Source: an uncultured Rhodopila sp. (GTDB taxonomy: Bacteria > Pseudomonadota > Alphaproteobacteria > Acetobacterales > Acetobacteraceae). From it: a DNA stretch of 64,000 nucleotides. Below, piece by piece: positions 15,706 through 25,068 of the stretch. How positions within the stretch are numbered: the stretch's first letter is position 1; every line of letters starts with the position of its first letter. The notes under the pieces were generated by a model. It saw only the letters and a list, made by a program, of their open reading frames with translations. It was not told the origin of the DNA and searched no databases. The stretch lies in the NCBI RefSeq assembly GCF_903944925.1, contig NZ_CAJATU010000110.1:1-64000 (forward strand), written 5' to 3'. Made by a program: the position numbers and the translations under genes.

Positions 15706-16875
15706 ATGCCCGGGCCATCTTCTATCGATTCAGTCCTTGCGGCGGCCGTCAGTGGCGACCGGATCGCCGGGCTGGTGGCAGCCGCCGCCGACGCCCGGGG
15801 GATAATCTACCAGTCCGCGTTCGGCCGCCGCAGCGTGGCGCTGCCCGAGCCGATGACAACGGATTCGGTGTTCCGCATCGCCTCCATGACCAAGGCGCTT
15901 ACCGCCACCGCGGCGATGCAATTGACCGAGCAGGGCAGCCTGTCGCTGGACCAGCCGGCGCGGGAGATCCTGCCATTCCTGGCCGAAACGCAAGTGCTGG
16001 AGGGGTTCGATGCGGCTGGCCAGCCCGTGCTGCGGGCGCCGCGAACCGAGATCACGCTGCGCCGGCTGCTGACCCATACGGCGGGTTTCGTCTACGACAT
16101 CTGGAACCCGGCGATGCAGCGCTACCAGGAGGTGACCGGCCTGCCGGGGATGCGCTCCGCCAAGGTGGCCGCGCTGAATGCGCCGCTGGCGTTCGACCCG
16201 GGCGAGCGGTGGGAATACGGCATCAACATCGACATCGCCGGGCGGATGGTCGAGGCGGCCAGCGGCCTGGAGCTGGAGACTTACTTTCAGCGGCACATTT
16301 TCGGCCCGCTGAGCATGACCGATACCAGCTTCCTCCAGCGGCCGGAGTGGGACAGCCGCCTCGCCACGGTGCATGCGCGGCAGGCGGACGGCGCCTTGCT
16401 GCCGATTGCGCTGCCTCGCGGGGGCGTGCCGGAGCTTTTTACCGGCGGCGGCGGGTTGTTCTCCACCGCGCCCGACTACATGCGGTTCCTGCGGGCACTC
16501 TTGAACGGTGGCGAACTGGACGGCGCGCGCATTCTGCGGCCGGAGACGGTGGCGCTGATGGGGCAGAACCATATGGGCGCGCTGGAGGTGCAGCCGATGG
16601 TCAGCAGGATGCCGCGCATGTCCAATAACGTCGATCTGTTCCCCGGGATGGCGAAGAAATGGGGGCTGAGTTTTCTGATCAATACGGCGGCGGGTCCGGC
16701 GGGGCGGAGTGCGGGCAGCCTGGCCTGGGCGGGATTGAACAACACGTATTACTGGCTCGATCCGGCGCGGAAGGTGGCGGGCGTGCTGATGACGCAGGTG
16801 CTGCCGTTCGCGGACGCCTCGGTGCTGGAGGCGCTGGATGGGTTTGAGGCGGCGGTTTACGGGGCAGTGGGGTAG
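15706..16875 (+). CDS. Class-C beta-lactamase-fold serine hydrolase (EstB-like)
   Basis: A 389-residue protein with the SXXK nucleophile motif SMTK in FRIASMTKALTATAAMQ and the tyrosine motif YGIN in the WEYGINIDIAG region. No signal peptide is seen, so a cytoplasmic esterase or carboxylesterase is more likely than a periplasmic lactamase. It sits 71 bases after the acyl-CoA dehydrogenase and may be part of the same catabolic unit. GGAAAG precedes the ATG. Confidence 0.88.
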   Translation: MPGPSSIDSVLAAAVSGDRIAGLVAAAADARGIIYQSAFGRRSVALPEPMTTDSVFRIASMTKALTATAAMQLTEQGSLSLDQPAREILPFLAETQVLEGFDAAGQPVLRAPRTEITLRRLLTHTAGFVYDIWNPAMQRYQEVTGLPGMRSAKVAALNAPLAFDPGERWEYGINIDIAGRMVEAASGLELETYFQRHIFGPLSMTDTSFLQRPEWDSRLATVHARQADGALLPIALPRGGVPELFTGGGGLFSTAPDYMRFLRALLNGGELDGARILRPETVALMGQNHMGALEVQPMVSRMPRMSNNVDLFPGMAKKWGLSFLINTAAGPAGRSAGSLAWAGLNNTYYWLDPARKVAGVLMTQVLPFADASVLEALDGFEAAVYGAVG

Positions 16876-17056
16876 GGGATCGGGGCGGAATATCGTTCAC
16901 GCGAGCTGCAAATCGTTCACTTTGGGGCTGACGGTGTGGAAAGCGTGTCATCGCCGGCTTGGGCCACATGCTTGATCGGGGAGCAGCGCTTCACCCTGAC
17001 GGCGGACCACGCCGTAGTGGCAGGACTATGATCTACTGATCGCGAACCTGATCGGC

Positions 17057-17230
17057 GTGGCCAAATCCGAGACGAAGGCGGAGAGGAATAAGGCGCTGCA
17101 AGCGTTGCGATATGCTCGTCCGCGCCGCGAGGGCATCGTGACCTGGACGTTCGATACCGGGACCGTGGCGCGCAAGGACCTGATTAGGTGGGCGTTTGAG
17201 CATATCCAGCCGGATTTCAGGAGGGTCTGA
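17057..17230 (+). CDS. Small hypothetical protein or 3' remnant (57 residues)
   Basis: An open frame with natural composition (ETKAERNKALQALRYARPRR, then GIVTWTFDTGTVARKDLIRW) ends TGA overlapping the next ATG. GTG at 17057 is the first usable start, without a good ribosome site. An in-frame TAG lies a few codons upstream, and coding-like sequence precedes it in another frame, so it may be the tail of a decayed gene. Confidence 0.4.
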   Translation: MAKSETKAERNKALQALRYARPRREGIVTWTFDTGTVARKDLIRWAFEHIQPDFRRV

Positions 17231-17646
17231 TGGACGGTCTGTTCTCTTGCCGTAATTGCATCCACAACGCCGGCCAGACGCTGACCATCGGCCGGGGTGC
17301 GGGATTTTGCCTGCATCATGATTCGATCATCAGGGATTCCCGGGGTACAACCTGCAAGTATCTGCACAGGAAGGATTTGCCCTGGTTTACCGTGGACGAA
17401 GCCAGGCGGGAGCACGCCGCCGAGTTTGCGGGGTTTTCCGGACTGGCAGACCTCAATACCCGGGAAGCGATCGGACTTGTTGCTTACAGCGAGAAGTCGT
17501 CCTGGGAGGCTCACGCATTCGATCCGCTGACGAATGTGTTGGCACGCTATCACAAGAGCAAGCCGACATGGAAATTCGATGCTCTGCCTGGCCCGCTCGA
17601 ATTTTCCAAAGTACAGTTCATACAGATGGCTGGCATAAGCATCTAA
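17230..17646 (+). CDS. Hypothetical cysteine-rich protein, 138 residues
   Basis: Family not recognised. The N-terminal part has a zinc-site-like spacing: C-x2-C in FSCRNCIHNAG, C-x2-H in FCLHHD, and a further C in TTCKYLHRKDLPWF. AGGAGGG lies about six bases before the ATG. It is coupled to the small frame upstream. The C-terminal 40 residues overlap, antiparallel, a decayed gene, so the original C-terminus may have been replaced. Confidence 0.55.
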   Translation: MDGLFSCRNCIHNAGQTLTIGRGAGFCLHHDSIIRDSRGTTCKYLHRKDLPWFTVDEARREHAAEFAGFSGLADLNTREAIGLVAYSEKSSWEAHAFDPLTNVLARYHKSKPTWKFDALPGPLEFSKVQFIQMAGISI

Positions 17647-17843
17647 ACAACTTAGCGGTCCATTGTTGCAAATTGCGCAGACGTCTCTGATCACCAATTC
17701 ACCGGAGAAAGTCTTCCCGGCGCGCTCTGAATATCGAACCGGATAGTTGGTTTTTTCCACGATATTTTTCGAAAGATGTGCTCCTTTGTAGCCCTCCGTT
17801 CAAGCCCACAACAGGCACACAGGTTAGCCGTTCGTAACCCGCC
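17580..17843 (-). pseudogene. HNH-like nuclease gene remnant, frameshifted at an A-run
   Basis: On the minus strand one frame reads LCACCGLERRATKEHIFRK and continues ISW. The next frame continues TNYPVRYSERAGKTFSGELV and then CAICNNGPLSCLDAYASHLY. Together these give C-x2-C ... K-E-H ... C-x2-C-N-N-G-P-L-S, as in small HNH-like/zinc-finger proteins. Inserting one A in the A6 run at 17751-17756 restores one frame, so a single-base loss (or sequencing error) broke it. No family-like continuation is seen beyond about 17580, so the 3' part also appears lost. Confidence 0.55.
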
Positions 17844-18007
17844 TTACTCGACGCTGAACAGCAAGCCGCACGTATCAATCACGTAGTCGACACGTGTGTG
17901 CAAATCACGGGGCCAACCGGCGATGCTGCGCCATCGGCTGCTATCGACAGGGCTACGACACCCTCCAGCTGCGACCTCGCGGTCCCTTTCCACCGCACCA
18001 AATTCCA

Positions 18008-18036
18008 TTGACAACCGCCCCCCGTATCCCTACCCC
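18008..18036 (+). promoter_or_regulatory. Possible truB promoter
   Basis: TTGACA with TACCCC after a 17-base spacer, 32 bases before the truB start. The -35 is perfect and the -10 is weak. Confidence 0.4.
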
Positions 18037-18068
18037 GCCGCCTCCCTACTGAACCGAGTACCCGCACT

Positions 18069-18995
18069 ATGTCCCGCCGCAAGCCGCGCGGCCGCCCGCT
18101 CAACGGGTGGCTGATCATCGATAAGCCGAACGGGATGACCAGCACCGACGTGGTCAACCGCGTCAAGCGCATCTTCGACGCCCAGAAAGCCGGCCACGGC
18201 GGCACCCTCGACCCGCTCGCCACCGGCCTGCTGCCCGTCGCCTTCGGCACCGCCACCAAGACCGTTCCCTACGTCATGGACGGCACCAAGCTCTACCACT
18301 TCACCCTCAAGTTCGGCGAAGCCCGCGATACCGATGACGCCGACGGCGAGGTCACCGAGACCAGCCCCGTCCGCCCCGACGACGCCACCATCGAAGCCGC
18401 CCTGCCGCAGTTCCGCGGCGAGATCATGCAGGTCCCGCCGGTCTTCTCCGCCATCAAGGTCGCCGGGGAGCGTGCCTACGACATGGCCCGCGACGGCCGC
18501 GCCCCGATCCTCGAAGCGCGCCCCGCCCGGGTCGACCGGTTCGCCCTGATCGGCCGCCCCGACGCCGACACGGCGGTGTTCGAGGTCGCCTCCGGCAAAG
18601 GCGTCTACATGCGCAGCCTCGCCCGCGATCTGGCGAAAGCCTGCGGCACCGTCGGTCACATCGCCGCTCTGCGCCGCCTGCGCGTCGGCCCGTTCAACGA
18701 GCAGCATGCAATACCGCTGGACAAACTGCGCGAACCGGACGATGAAGCGCCGGCTTCCCCGGACCTGCTGCTTCCGGTCGCGACCGCGCTGGCCGACATC
18801 CCGGCGCTGGCCCTGACGGAACAGGAGGCCGCCGCGTTGCATCAAGGCCAGGCCATCAGCCTGATCACCCTGATGGGCCGGATTCCGGACCATGCCAATC
18901 CCGATGGCGGATTGGCGCGGGCCATGGCGGGGGGCCGCGTGATCGGGCTGTGCCGGCTTGAAGACGGCATGCTGAAGCCCGAACGGGTTCTCTGA
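18069..18995 (+). CDS. truB: tRNA pseudouridine(55) synthase
   Basis: A 308-residue protein. [20 protein letters not shown] and [21 protein letters not shown] (catalytic Asp in GTLDP) are the TruB signatures. [20 protein letters not shown] and [12 protein letters not shown] follow in the expected order. It isomerises U55 in the T-loop of tRNAs. It is followed by rpsO, a conserved order in Proteobacteria; rbfA, often upstream, is not present here. Confidence 0.97.
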   Translation: MSRRKPRGRPLNGWLIIDKPNGMTSTDVVNRVKRIFDAQKAGHGGTLDPLATGLLPVAFGTATKTVPYVMDGTKLYHFTLKFGEARDTDDADGEVTETSPVRPDDATIEAALPQFRGEIMQVPPVFSAIKVAGERAYDMARDGRAPILEARPARVDRFALIGRPDADTAVFEVASGKGVYMRSLARDLAKACGTVGHIAALRRLRVGPFNEQHAIPLDKLREPDDEAPASPDLLLPVATALADIPALALTEQEAAALHQGQAISLITLMGRIPDHANPDGGLARAMAGGRVIGLCRLEDGMLKPERVL

Positions 18996-19038
18996 ACCCC
19001 GCACGCGTTCGTACCAACCCCATGCAGGAGAACTCCTG

Positions 19039-19308
19039 ATGTCGATAACGGCGGAGCGTCGTACGACGCTCATTGGTGAATACAAGACGGGTGCGGCCGA
19101 TACCGGCAGCCCCGAGGTCCAGGTGGCGCTGCTGAGCGAGCGGATCGTCAACCTGACCGAGCACCTCAAGACCCACGCGAAGGACTTCCACTCGCGCCGC
19201 GGCCTGCTGATGCTCGTTGGCCGGCGCCGCCGGCTGCTCGACTATCTGAAAAAGAAGGATCAGGCGCGCTACCAGACCCTGATCGGCCGTCTGTCGCTGC
19301 GGCGGTAG
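19039..19308 (+). CDS. rpsO: 30S ribosomal protein S15
   Basis: An 89-residue protein of standard length. [20 protein letters not shown] and [20 protein letters not shown] are the S15 signatures that bind 16S rRNA helices 20-22. GGAGAA precedes the ATG. It sits between truB and pnp as in many bacteria. Confidence 0.98.
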   Translation: MSITAERRTTLIGEYKTGAADTGSPEVQVALLSERIVNLTEHLKTHAKDFHSRRGLLMLVGRRRRLLDYLKKKDQARYQTLIGRLSLRR

Positions 19309-19316
19309 TCCAACCC

Positions 19317-19408
19317 GTGTCATGGCCGGGCTTGGCCCGGCCATCCACGACTTTGGCAGGTCCGGCACCGCAAGGCGTGGATGGCCGGGCCAAGCCCGGC
19401 CATGACAC
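19317..19408. repeat. Long dispersed palindromic repeat, copy 1 (92 bp)
   Basis: Two stems (CATGGCCGGG...CCCGGCCAT) flank a centre with CCACG...CGTGG arms; the outer GTGTCATGG/CCATGACAC ends pair with each other. Near-identical full copies occur at 31177-31270 and 34007-34098. It follows the rpsO stop by eight bases and may attenuate or stabilise the truB-rpsO message. Confidence 0.9.
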
Positions 19409-19725
19409 ATGGACCAAGCCGGACCATGACGGATGGGCTTGGCGGAACATAAAGCTTCCCACAGCCGGCTTTCATCACTATTTCCAACCGGCTGACTGAA
19501 CGTAACACCTGAACGGGGGCAGGTTGGTCCCCCGCAACACCGCGTCACGCGGTGGACACAACGATCGCCGAACCGGCACGCCCCGAACAGGCGCGGGACC
19601 AGCGACGGCGTTTCCGGCCACATGGCCGCGGCTGCGACCCCCCAAACGGCGCGCAGGCGCGCTCCGTGTTACCCGAGACGCCGCCACCCCGCCTAACGCG
19701 AGGGACGGATCCGGGGAGCTGTCTT

Positions 19726-19759
19726 GTCGTCCGCCGATGCCGCGCATCCATAGGACGAC
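19726..19759 (+). promoter_or_regulatory. Leader hairpin over the pnp ribosome-binding site
   Basis: GTCGTCC (19726-19732) can pair with GGACGAC (19753-19759), three bases before the pnp ATG, enclosing part of the AGGA Shine-Dalgarno. pnp is known to be autoregulated through its leader in other bacteria; here the link is inference. The rest of 19409-19762 shows no gene. Confidence 0.45.
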
Positions 19760-19762
19760 TGA

Positions 19763-22012
19763 ATGTTCAATTACTTCCGCAAGGAACTCGACTGGGGCGG
19801 CCGCAAGCTGGTCCTCGAAACCGGCAAGATCGCCCGTCAGGCCGACGGCGCCGTCATGATCTCCTACGGGGAGACCATCATCCTGTGTACCGCCGTCGGG
19901 GTGAAGACCTCCAAGCCGGGGCAGGATTTCTTCCCGCTGACCGTCAACTACCAGGAAAAAGCCTTCGCTGCCGGCAAGATCCCCGGCGGGTTCTTCAAGC
20001 GTGAAGGCCGCCCGAGCGAGGCCGAGGTGCTGAAAAGCCGCCTGATCGATCGGCCGATCCGCCCGCTGTTCCCGGAGGGCTTCGTCAACGAAGTCCAGCT
20101 CGTCGCCACGGTGCTGAGCTACGATAATGAGAACGACCCCGACATCGTCTCCATCATCGGCTGCTCCGCCGCGCTGACCCTCTCCGGCATCCCGTTCTTC
20201 GGGCCGATCGCCGCCGCGCGCATCGGCTACAAGAACGGCGAATACATCCTGAACCCGACCTACGAGCAGCAGAAGACCAGCGAACTGGAGCTGGTGCTTG
20301 CCGGCACCGCCGAGGGCGTGCTGATGGTCGAATCCGAAGCGCAGGAGCTCTCCGAGGAGGTCATGCTCGGCGCCGTGACCTACGGCCAAGCCGCGTTCCA
20401 GCCGGTGATCCACGCGATCATCGAACTGGCCGAGCACGCCGCCAAGGAACCCTGGCCGCTGCCGGAGAAGTCCGAGGAGGAAAAGGCCCTCGCCGCCCGC
20501 GTCGATGCGCTCGGCCGCGCCCACATCGCCGAAGCCTACCAGGAGAAGGTCAAGCAGGCCCGCCACGACAAGGTCAGCGCCGCCAAGAAGACCGTCGCCG
20601 CCGCGCTGGCCGCCGAGGGGCTTGATCCGGAGAAGGCCAAGGGCGTTATCCACGACCTCGAAGCCACGGTCGTCCGCGACGCCATCCTGGAAACCGGCAT
20701 CCGCATCGATGGCCGCGACACCCGCACCGTCCGGCCGATCATCGCCGAAGTCGGCATCCTGCCGCGGGCGCACGGCTCCGCGCTGTTCACCCGCGGCGAG
20801 ACGCAGGCGTTCTGCGTCGCCACGCTGGGCACCGGCCAGGATGAGCAGGTCGTTGACTCGCTGCTCGGCGAGTATCGCGAGCGGTTCATGCTGCACTACA
20901 ACTTCCCTCCGTATTCCGTCGGCGAAGCCGGCCGCATGGGTTCGCCCGGTCGCCGCGAAGTCGGCCACGGCAAGCTGGCCTGGCGCGCCGTCCACCCGCT
21001 GCTGCCGGAGAAGGACAAGTTCCCCTACACCCTGCGCGTGGTGTCGGAGATCACGGAATCCAACGGCTCGTCCTCGATGGCGACCGTCTGCGGCACATCG
21101 TTGGCGCTGATGGATGCCGGCGTGCCGCTGAAGCGGCCGGTGGCGGGCATCGCCATGGGCCTGATCAAGGAAGACAAGGGCTTTGCCGTGCTGTCCGACA
21201 TCCTCGGCGATGAGGATCACCTCGGCGACATGGACTTCAAGGTCGCCGGCACGGAAGTGGGCGTCACCAGCCTGCAGATGGACATCAAGATCACCTCCAT
21301 CACCTTCGACATCATGAAGATCGCTCTCGACCAGGCGAAGGACGGGCGGCTGCACATCCTGGGTGAAATGTCCAAGGCGCTGACCAACGCCCGCGGCGAC
21401 GTCGCCACGACAGCGCCGAGGATCACCATCATCAACGTGCCGAAGGAGAAGATCCGCGAGATCATCGGGACGGGCGGCAAGGTGATCCGCGAGATCGTCG
21501 AGCAGACCAAGTGCAAGATCGACATCGACGACGACGGCACGATCAAGATCGCCGCCACCGACATCGCCCAGGCCCAGCAGGCCATCGACTGGATCCGCGG
21601 AATCGTTGCCGAACCGGAGATCGGCATCATCTACACCGGCAAGGTGGTGAAGACCGCCGATTTCGGCGCCTTCGTCAACTTCCTCGGCTCGAAGGACGGC
21701 CTCGTCCACATCAGCGAACTGGCCCAGGGCCGCGTCAACAAGACCACCGACGTGGTCAACAACGGTGACTCGGTCAAGGTGAAGGTCATCGGCTTCGACG
21801 AGCGCGGCAAGGTGAAGCTGTCGATGCGCGTTGTCGATCAGGCGACCGGCGCCGATATCACCGAGCAGGTGGGCGCCCGGCCGCCGCGCGGCGAGCGTCC
21901 CGAGCGGGAAGAGCGCAGCGATCGTGGCGACCGCGGCCGCGACCGTCCTCGCCGCGACCGCGACAGCGCTCCGGCCTTCGAAGGCTCCGAGCAACCGCCC
22001 ATCGGCGACTAA
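19763..22012 (+). CDS. pnp: Polynucleotide phosphorylase
   Basis: A 749-residue protein with the full domain order: first RNase PH domain ([20 protein letters not shown]), an all-alpha linker, and the second RNase PH domain containing [20 protein letters not shown] and [20 protein letters not shown]. The KH domain has [13 protein letters not shown] and the S1 domain has [20 protein letters not shown]. The Arg/Asp-rich tail is typical of alphaproteobacteria. It degrades RNA 3'-5' by phosphorolysis and is a degradosome component. Confidence 0.98.
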   Translation: MFNYFRKELDWGGRKLVLETGKIARQADGAVMISYGETIILCTAVGVKTSKPGQDFFPLTVNYQEKAFAAGKIPGGFFKREGRPSEAEVLKSRLIDRPIRPLFPEGFVNEVQLVATVLSYDNENDPDIVSIIGCSAALTLSGIPFFGPIAAARIGYKNGEYILNPTYEQQKTSELELVLAGTAEGVLMVESEAQELSEEVMLGAVTYGQAAFQPVIHAIIELAEHAAKEPWPLPEKSEEEKALAARVDALGRAHIAEAYQEKVKQARHDKVSAAKKTVAAALAAEGLDPEKAKGVIHDLEATVVRDAILETGIRIDGRDTRTVRPIIAEVGILPRAHGSALFTRGETQAFCVATLGTGQDEQVVDSLLGEYRERFMLHYNFPPYSVGEAGRMGSPGRREVGHGKLAWRAVHPLLPEKDKFPYTLRVVSEITESNGSSSMATVCGTSLALMDAGVPLKRPVAGIAMGLIKEDKGFAVLSDILGDEDHLGDMDFKVAGTEVGVTSLQMDIKITSITFDIMKIALDQAKDGRLHILGEMSKALTNARGDVATTAPRITIINVPKEKIREIIGTGGKVIREIVEQTKCKIDIDDDGTIKIAATDIAQAQQAIDWIRGIVAEPEIGIIYTGKVVKTADFGAFVNFLGSKDGLVHISELAQGRVNKTTDVVNNGDSVKVKVIGFDERGKVKLSMRVVDQATGADITEQVGARPPRGERPEREERSDRGDRGRDRPRRDRDSAPAFEGSEQPPIGD

Positions 22013-22054
22013 CCACGATCGGCGCCCGGACCAACCGCCCGGCCGTCCGCATAC

Positions 22055-22093
22055 CCCGCGTCATGTTCGGCTTTAGGCCGAACATGACGCGGG
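22055..22093. repeat. Strong hairpin after pnp (17-bp stem)
   Basis: CCCGCGTCATGTTCGGC pairs perfectly with its complement across a five-base loop, 42 bases after the pnp stop. There is no T-run, so it is more likely an mRNA 3'-end stabiliser, or a member of the GTCATG-type repeats, than an intrinsic terminator. The remainder of 22013-22357 holds no gene; two GCCGATAAGCG copies lie near 22118 and 22137. Confidence 0.8.
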
Positions 22094-22357
22094 CGCGGTC
22101 ATGGTCCGAACGCACGGCCGATAAGCGTAAATCTCGCCGATAAGCGACAGTTCGGCGTTCACACATCCGTCACGGTCCTCTATGAGACCCGATCGGGGCA
22201 GGGGGCGTTGGAATTTTTAGACGCGTGGTCTACAGCCTGCGGGTCACGAGGTATTCAACCCGCCGACGATATGGCACCATGGAGAGAGTTGCGAGATGGC
22301 GATCCCGTCCCGGGTCGCGATCGATTTCAACGCTGCGGGAACAGAGGTCCGTTCCAA

Positions 22358-22786
22358 ATGACCAATGTCAAGGCCGAAACCCGCCTGGCCAAAGTCGTCC
22401 ACGTCGCGGATGCAGGTCCGGTCGAGGTCGTCATCAACCATGGATCTCTCCAGGGCGTGAAACCCGGCGACAAGTTCCTGGTTTTCGGTATCGGGCCGCA
22501 CCTGACCGACCCGGACACAGGCGAGGACCTGGGGGAGCTGGAGCTGGTGCGAGGCCGCGGCGAAGCGGTCCACGTGCAGGACCACCTCGCCACCATTCGC
22601 TCGATCGAGCGGCGCCAGACCCGGCCGAACAGGCGCATTACCCGCGACACCGGCCATGGGCCGTCGATCGCGCTGTTTTCGCTGGCGCTGGGAAACTCCG
22701 GCAGCGTTGTCGAGGAAGAACTGGCCCCGGAAACCGAAGTGCCTTTCGATTCTGTGCAACGCGGCGATTTCGCCAAACCGATCTGA
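22358..22786 (+). CDS. Hypothetical protein with FlgT-C-like domain
   Basis: A 142-residue protein. Residues 8-85 (AKVVHVADAGPVEVVINHGS, GVKPGDKFLVFGIGPHLTDP, then TGEDLGELELVRGRGEAVHV) follow the beta-barrel pattern of the flagellar-assembly-T C-terminal domain: V-x-INxGxxxGV-xxGD-x-F-x-V and DPxTGExLG. No signal peptide is seen. It starts just upstream of, and is probably coupled to, the nitronate monooxygenase-like gene. The role is unknown. Confidence 0.65.
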   Translation: MTNVKAETRLAKVVHVADAGPVEVVINHGSLQGVKPGDKFLVFGIGPHLTDPDTGEDLGELELVRGRGEAVHVQDHLATIRSIERRQTRPNRRITRDTGHGPSIALFSLALGNSGSVVEEELAPETEVPFDSVQRGDFAKPI

Positions 22787-22792
22787 AGTATC

Positions 22793-24205
22793 ATGAGAGC
22801 AATTAACGCAATACGCATGGGTGGAGTCGACGTCCTACCGTTGGTGGAAGGCGGCAAGGGCGTTTCCATCTCCAACGGCATTTCCGCCGGCATGTGGGCG
22901 CTGTCCGGCGGTGTCGGCACGTTCAGTGCCGTCAACGCCGACAGCTTCGATGCCGCCGGCCACCGCATCCCGCAGCTTTATCACGGCCGCACGCGGCGTG
23001 AGCGGCATGAGGAGATGATCAATTACGCCATCCAGGGCGCCCTGGCGCAGGCGCGCCGCGCCTGGGATGTCACCGGCGGCCGCGGCCGCATCCACACCAA
23101 CATCCTGTGGGAAGGCGGCGGCGCCGAACGCATCATCACCGAGGTGCTGGAGCAGGCCAAGGGCCTGATCCACGGCATCACCTGCGGCGCCGGCATGCCG
23201 TACCGGCTGTCCGATATCGCCGCCAGGTTCAACGTGCACTATTACCCGATCATCTCCTCGGCGCGGGCGTTCAACGCGCTGTGGAAGCGGGCCTATTCCA
23301 AGACCGCGGAACTGCTCGGCGGCGTGGTCTACGAAGACCCCTGGCTCGCCGGCGGCCATAACGGCCTGAGCAATGTCGAAGACCCCACCCGCCCGGAGGA
23401 CCCGCTGCCGCGCGTCGCCGCCCTGCGCAAGGTGATGAACGGCTTCGGCCTTAAGGAAACGCCGATCATCATGGCCGGCGGGGTGTGGTGCCTGGAGGAG
23501 TGGGAGCACTGGATCGACAATCCCGAACTCGGGCCTGTCGCCTTCCAGTTCGGCACCCGCCCGCTGCTGACCCGGGAAAGCCCCATCGGCGACGCCTGGA
23601 AGCAGCGGCTGCTGACGTTGAAGGAGGGCGATGTCTTCCTCAACAAGTTCTCGCCGACAGGCTTCTACTCCAGCGCGGTGAACAACCGGTTCATCGGCGA
23701 ACTGCGGGAGCGGAACGAGCGCCAGGTGGCGTTCACCACCGAGGCGATCGGGGAGCATGTCGCCGAATACGGCGTTGGCCCGCGCAAGCGGGTCGTCTAC
23801 CTGACCAACCCCGACCTCGGGCGGGCGTTCGGCTGGGAAAAGCAGGGTTTCACGGAAGCGCTGCGCACCCCGGATTCCACGCTGATCTTCGTCACGCCGG
23901 AGAAGGCGCAGGAGATCCTGCTGGACCAATCCGGTTGCATGGGCTGCCTGAGTTCCTGCCGCTTCTCCAACTGGGCGCAGCAGGCGCCGGAGTACAACAA
24001 CGGCAAGCGAGCCGATCCGCGCAGCTTCTGCATCCAGAAGACGCTGCAGGACATTGCGCATGACAGCGACAAGCCGGAAGCCGTCGAGAACAACCTGATG
24101 TTCAGCGGCCACAACGCCTACCGCTTCGCCAAGGACCCGTTCTACTCGAACGGCTTCATCCCGACGGTGAAGCAGTTGATGGAGCGGCTTCTCACCGGGA
24201 GGTAG
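22793..24205 (+). CDS. Nitronate monooxygenase-family flavoprotein, long form
   Basis: A 470-residue TIM-barrel protein. GKGVSISNGISAGMWALSGG is the N-terminal FMN-site region, GITCGAGMPYRLSDIAARF and TPIIMAGGVWCLEEWEHW follow, and GPVAFQFGTRPLLTRESPIG is the phosphate-binding end. It carries a C-terminal extension with a cysteine cluster, CMGCLSSC, absent from short 2-nitropropane dioxygenases and perhaps binding metal or an Fe-S centre. The substrate is not known; related enzymes oxidise nitronates. Confidence 0.82.
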   Translation: MRAINAIRMGGVDVLPLVEGGKGVSISNGISAGMWALSGGVGTFSAVNADSFDAAGHRIPQLYHGRTRRERHEEMINYAIQGALAQARRAWDVTGGRGRIHTNILWEGGGAERIITEVLEQAKGLIHGITCGAGMPYRLSDIAARFNVHYYPIISSARAFNALWKRAYSKTAELLGGVVYEDPWLAGGHNGLSNVEDPTRPEDPLPRVAALRKVMNGFGLKETPIIMAGGVWCLEEWEHWIDNPELGPVAFQFGTRPLLTRESPIGDAWKQRLLTLKEGDVFLNKFSPTGFYSSAVNNRFIGELRERNERQVAFTTEAIGEHVAEYGVGPRKRVVYLTNPDLGRAFGWEKQGFTEALRTPDSTLIFVTPEKAQEILLDQSGCMGCLSSCRFSNWAQQAPEYNNGKRADPRSFCIQKTLQDIAHDSDKPEAVENNLMFSGHNAYRFAKDPFYSNGFIPTVKQLMERLLTGR

Positions 24206-24277
24206 GATGAGGATCATGCGGCGCCCCCGTTTGGCGTATCAGCCCGGCGAGCGTCCCGTCGCTTGCCGACCGGTGCC

Positions 24278-24865
24278 ATGACGGTCGCCGCGCGCCGGAT
24301 TGACCCTGAGGTCTGGAGCCAGAGCCGGTTCCTGGCCTGGATCGAAGCGCAGCCCGAGGGCGCCCGCTTCGAGTTCGATGGAGTCCGCCCGGTCGCGATG
24401 GCGCCCGCGACCGTCGGCCATAACCGTATCGGCCGCAACATCCGCGAGGCGATCCGGCCGCGCTTGCCCGGCGGAACGCCGTGCGACACCTACGGGCCGC
24501 AGGATGCGATCGAAACCGTCGGCGGCGCTCTGCGGGAGCCGGATGCCTTCATCGCGTGTTCCTCGCCGCACCGGAACGCGGTCGCCGTCCCGGCACCGAT
24601 CGTGGTGTTCGAGGTCGTGGCCCCGGAGCGCGATAACCGGCACCGTGACGAGGCGGATAAGGTCGATGAGTACGAGTCGGTCCCCTCGATCCTCCGCTAC
24701 GTGATCGTCGAATCCGAAAGCCGATCCTTCTGCGTGTTTTGGCGCGAGCCCGGGGAACGCAACTGGCACCGCGACCCCGCGGATACGATCGGACCCATCC
24801 GGCTGCCGGAGTTCGGCATCGATCTGGCGCTCGACGAAGTCTACGCCGGGATCGCGTTCGACTGA
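24278..24865 (+). CDS. Uma2/DUF820-family putative endonuclease
   Basis: A 195-residue protein of the restriction-endonuclease-like fold. The PD-(D/E)XK-type residues are visible: EPDAF, then IVVFEVVAPERDN, and a lysine in ADKVDEY. Opening residues (ARFEFDGVRPVAMAPATVGH) fit the family. The natural role of Uma2 proteins is unproven. The ATG at 24278 was chosen; an in-frame TTG at 24263 is possible, and neither has a strong ribosome site. Confidence 0.82.
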   Translation: MTVAARRIDPEVWSQSRFLAWIEAQPEGARFEFDGVRPVAMAPATVGHNRIGRNIREAIRPRLPGGTPCDTYGPQDAIETVGGALREPDAFIACSSPHRNAVAVPAPIVVFEVVAPERDNRHRDEADKVDEYESVPSILRYVIVESESRSFCVFWREPGERNWHRDPADTIGPIRLPEFGIDLALDEVYAGIAFD

Positions 24866-25068
24866 GGCGATGCTTAAGGCGGCGCCCATGAATAAGCGAA
24901 GCGGCGGCGGGCGTTGCGTGCCGCCGGTTGATCGTGACGCGGCTGGCGCGGGCTTGCCGGATCGTTGAATGAACGATATAGCCACGCCGTTGGCGGGGAG
25001 ATGATCACACCCCGCGTACGGGAACTCCGGTAATGCCGGAATCCCGCTGCCGGAAAAGAATAGGCACC

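Noticed and set aside
17026-17760. A 244-codon minus-strand gene
   Set aside because: Only its first 60 or so codons look protein-like, and these belong to the frameshifted HNH-like remnant; the rest is antisense to the plus-strand gene at 17230.
17745-17765. Programmed -1 frameshifting at AAAAAAC
   Set aside because: The downstream frame does not continue into a plausible full-length protein and the 3' part appears lost, so mutation is the simpler reading.
19478-21994. An 838-codon open frame antisense to pnp
   Set aside because: Shadow of PNPase; composition (Asp/Gly/His/Val-rich) is typical of antisense frames in this window.
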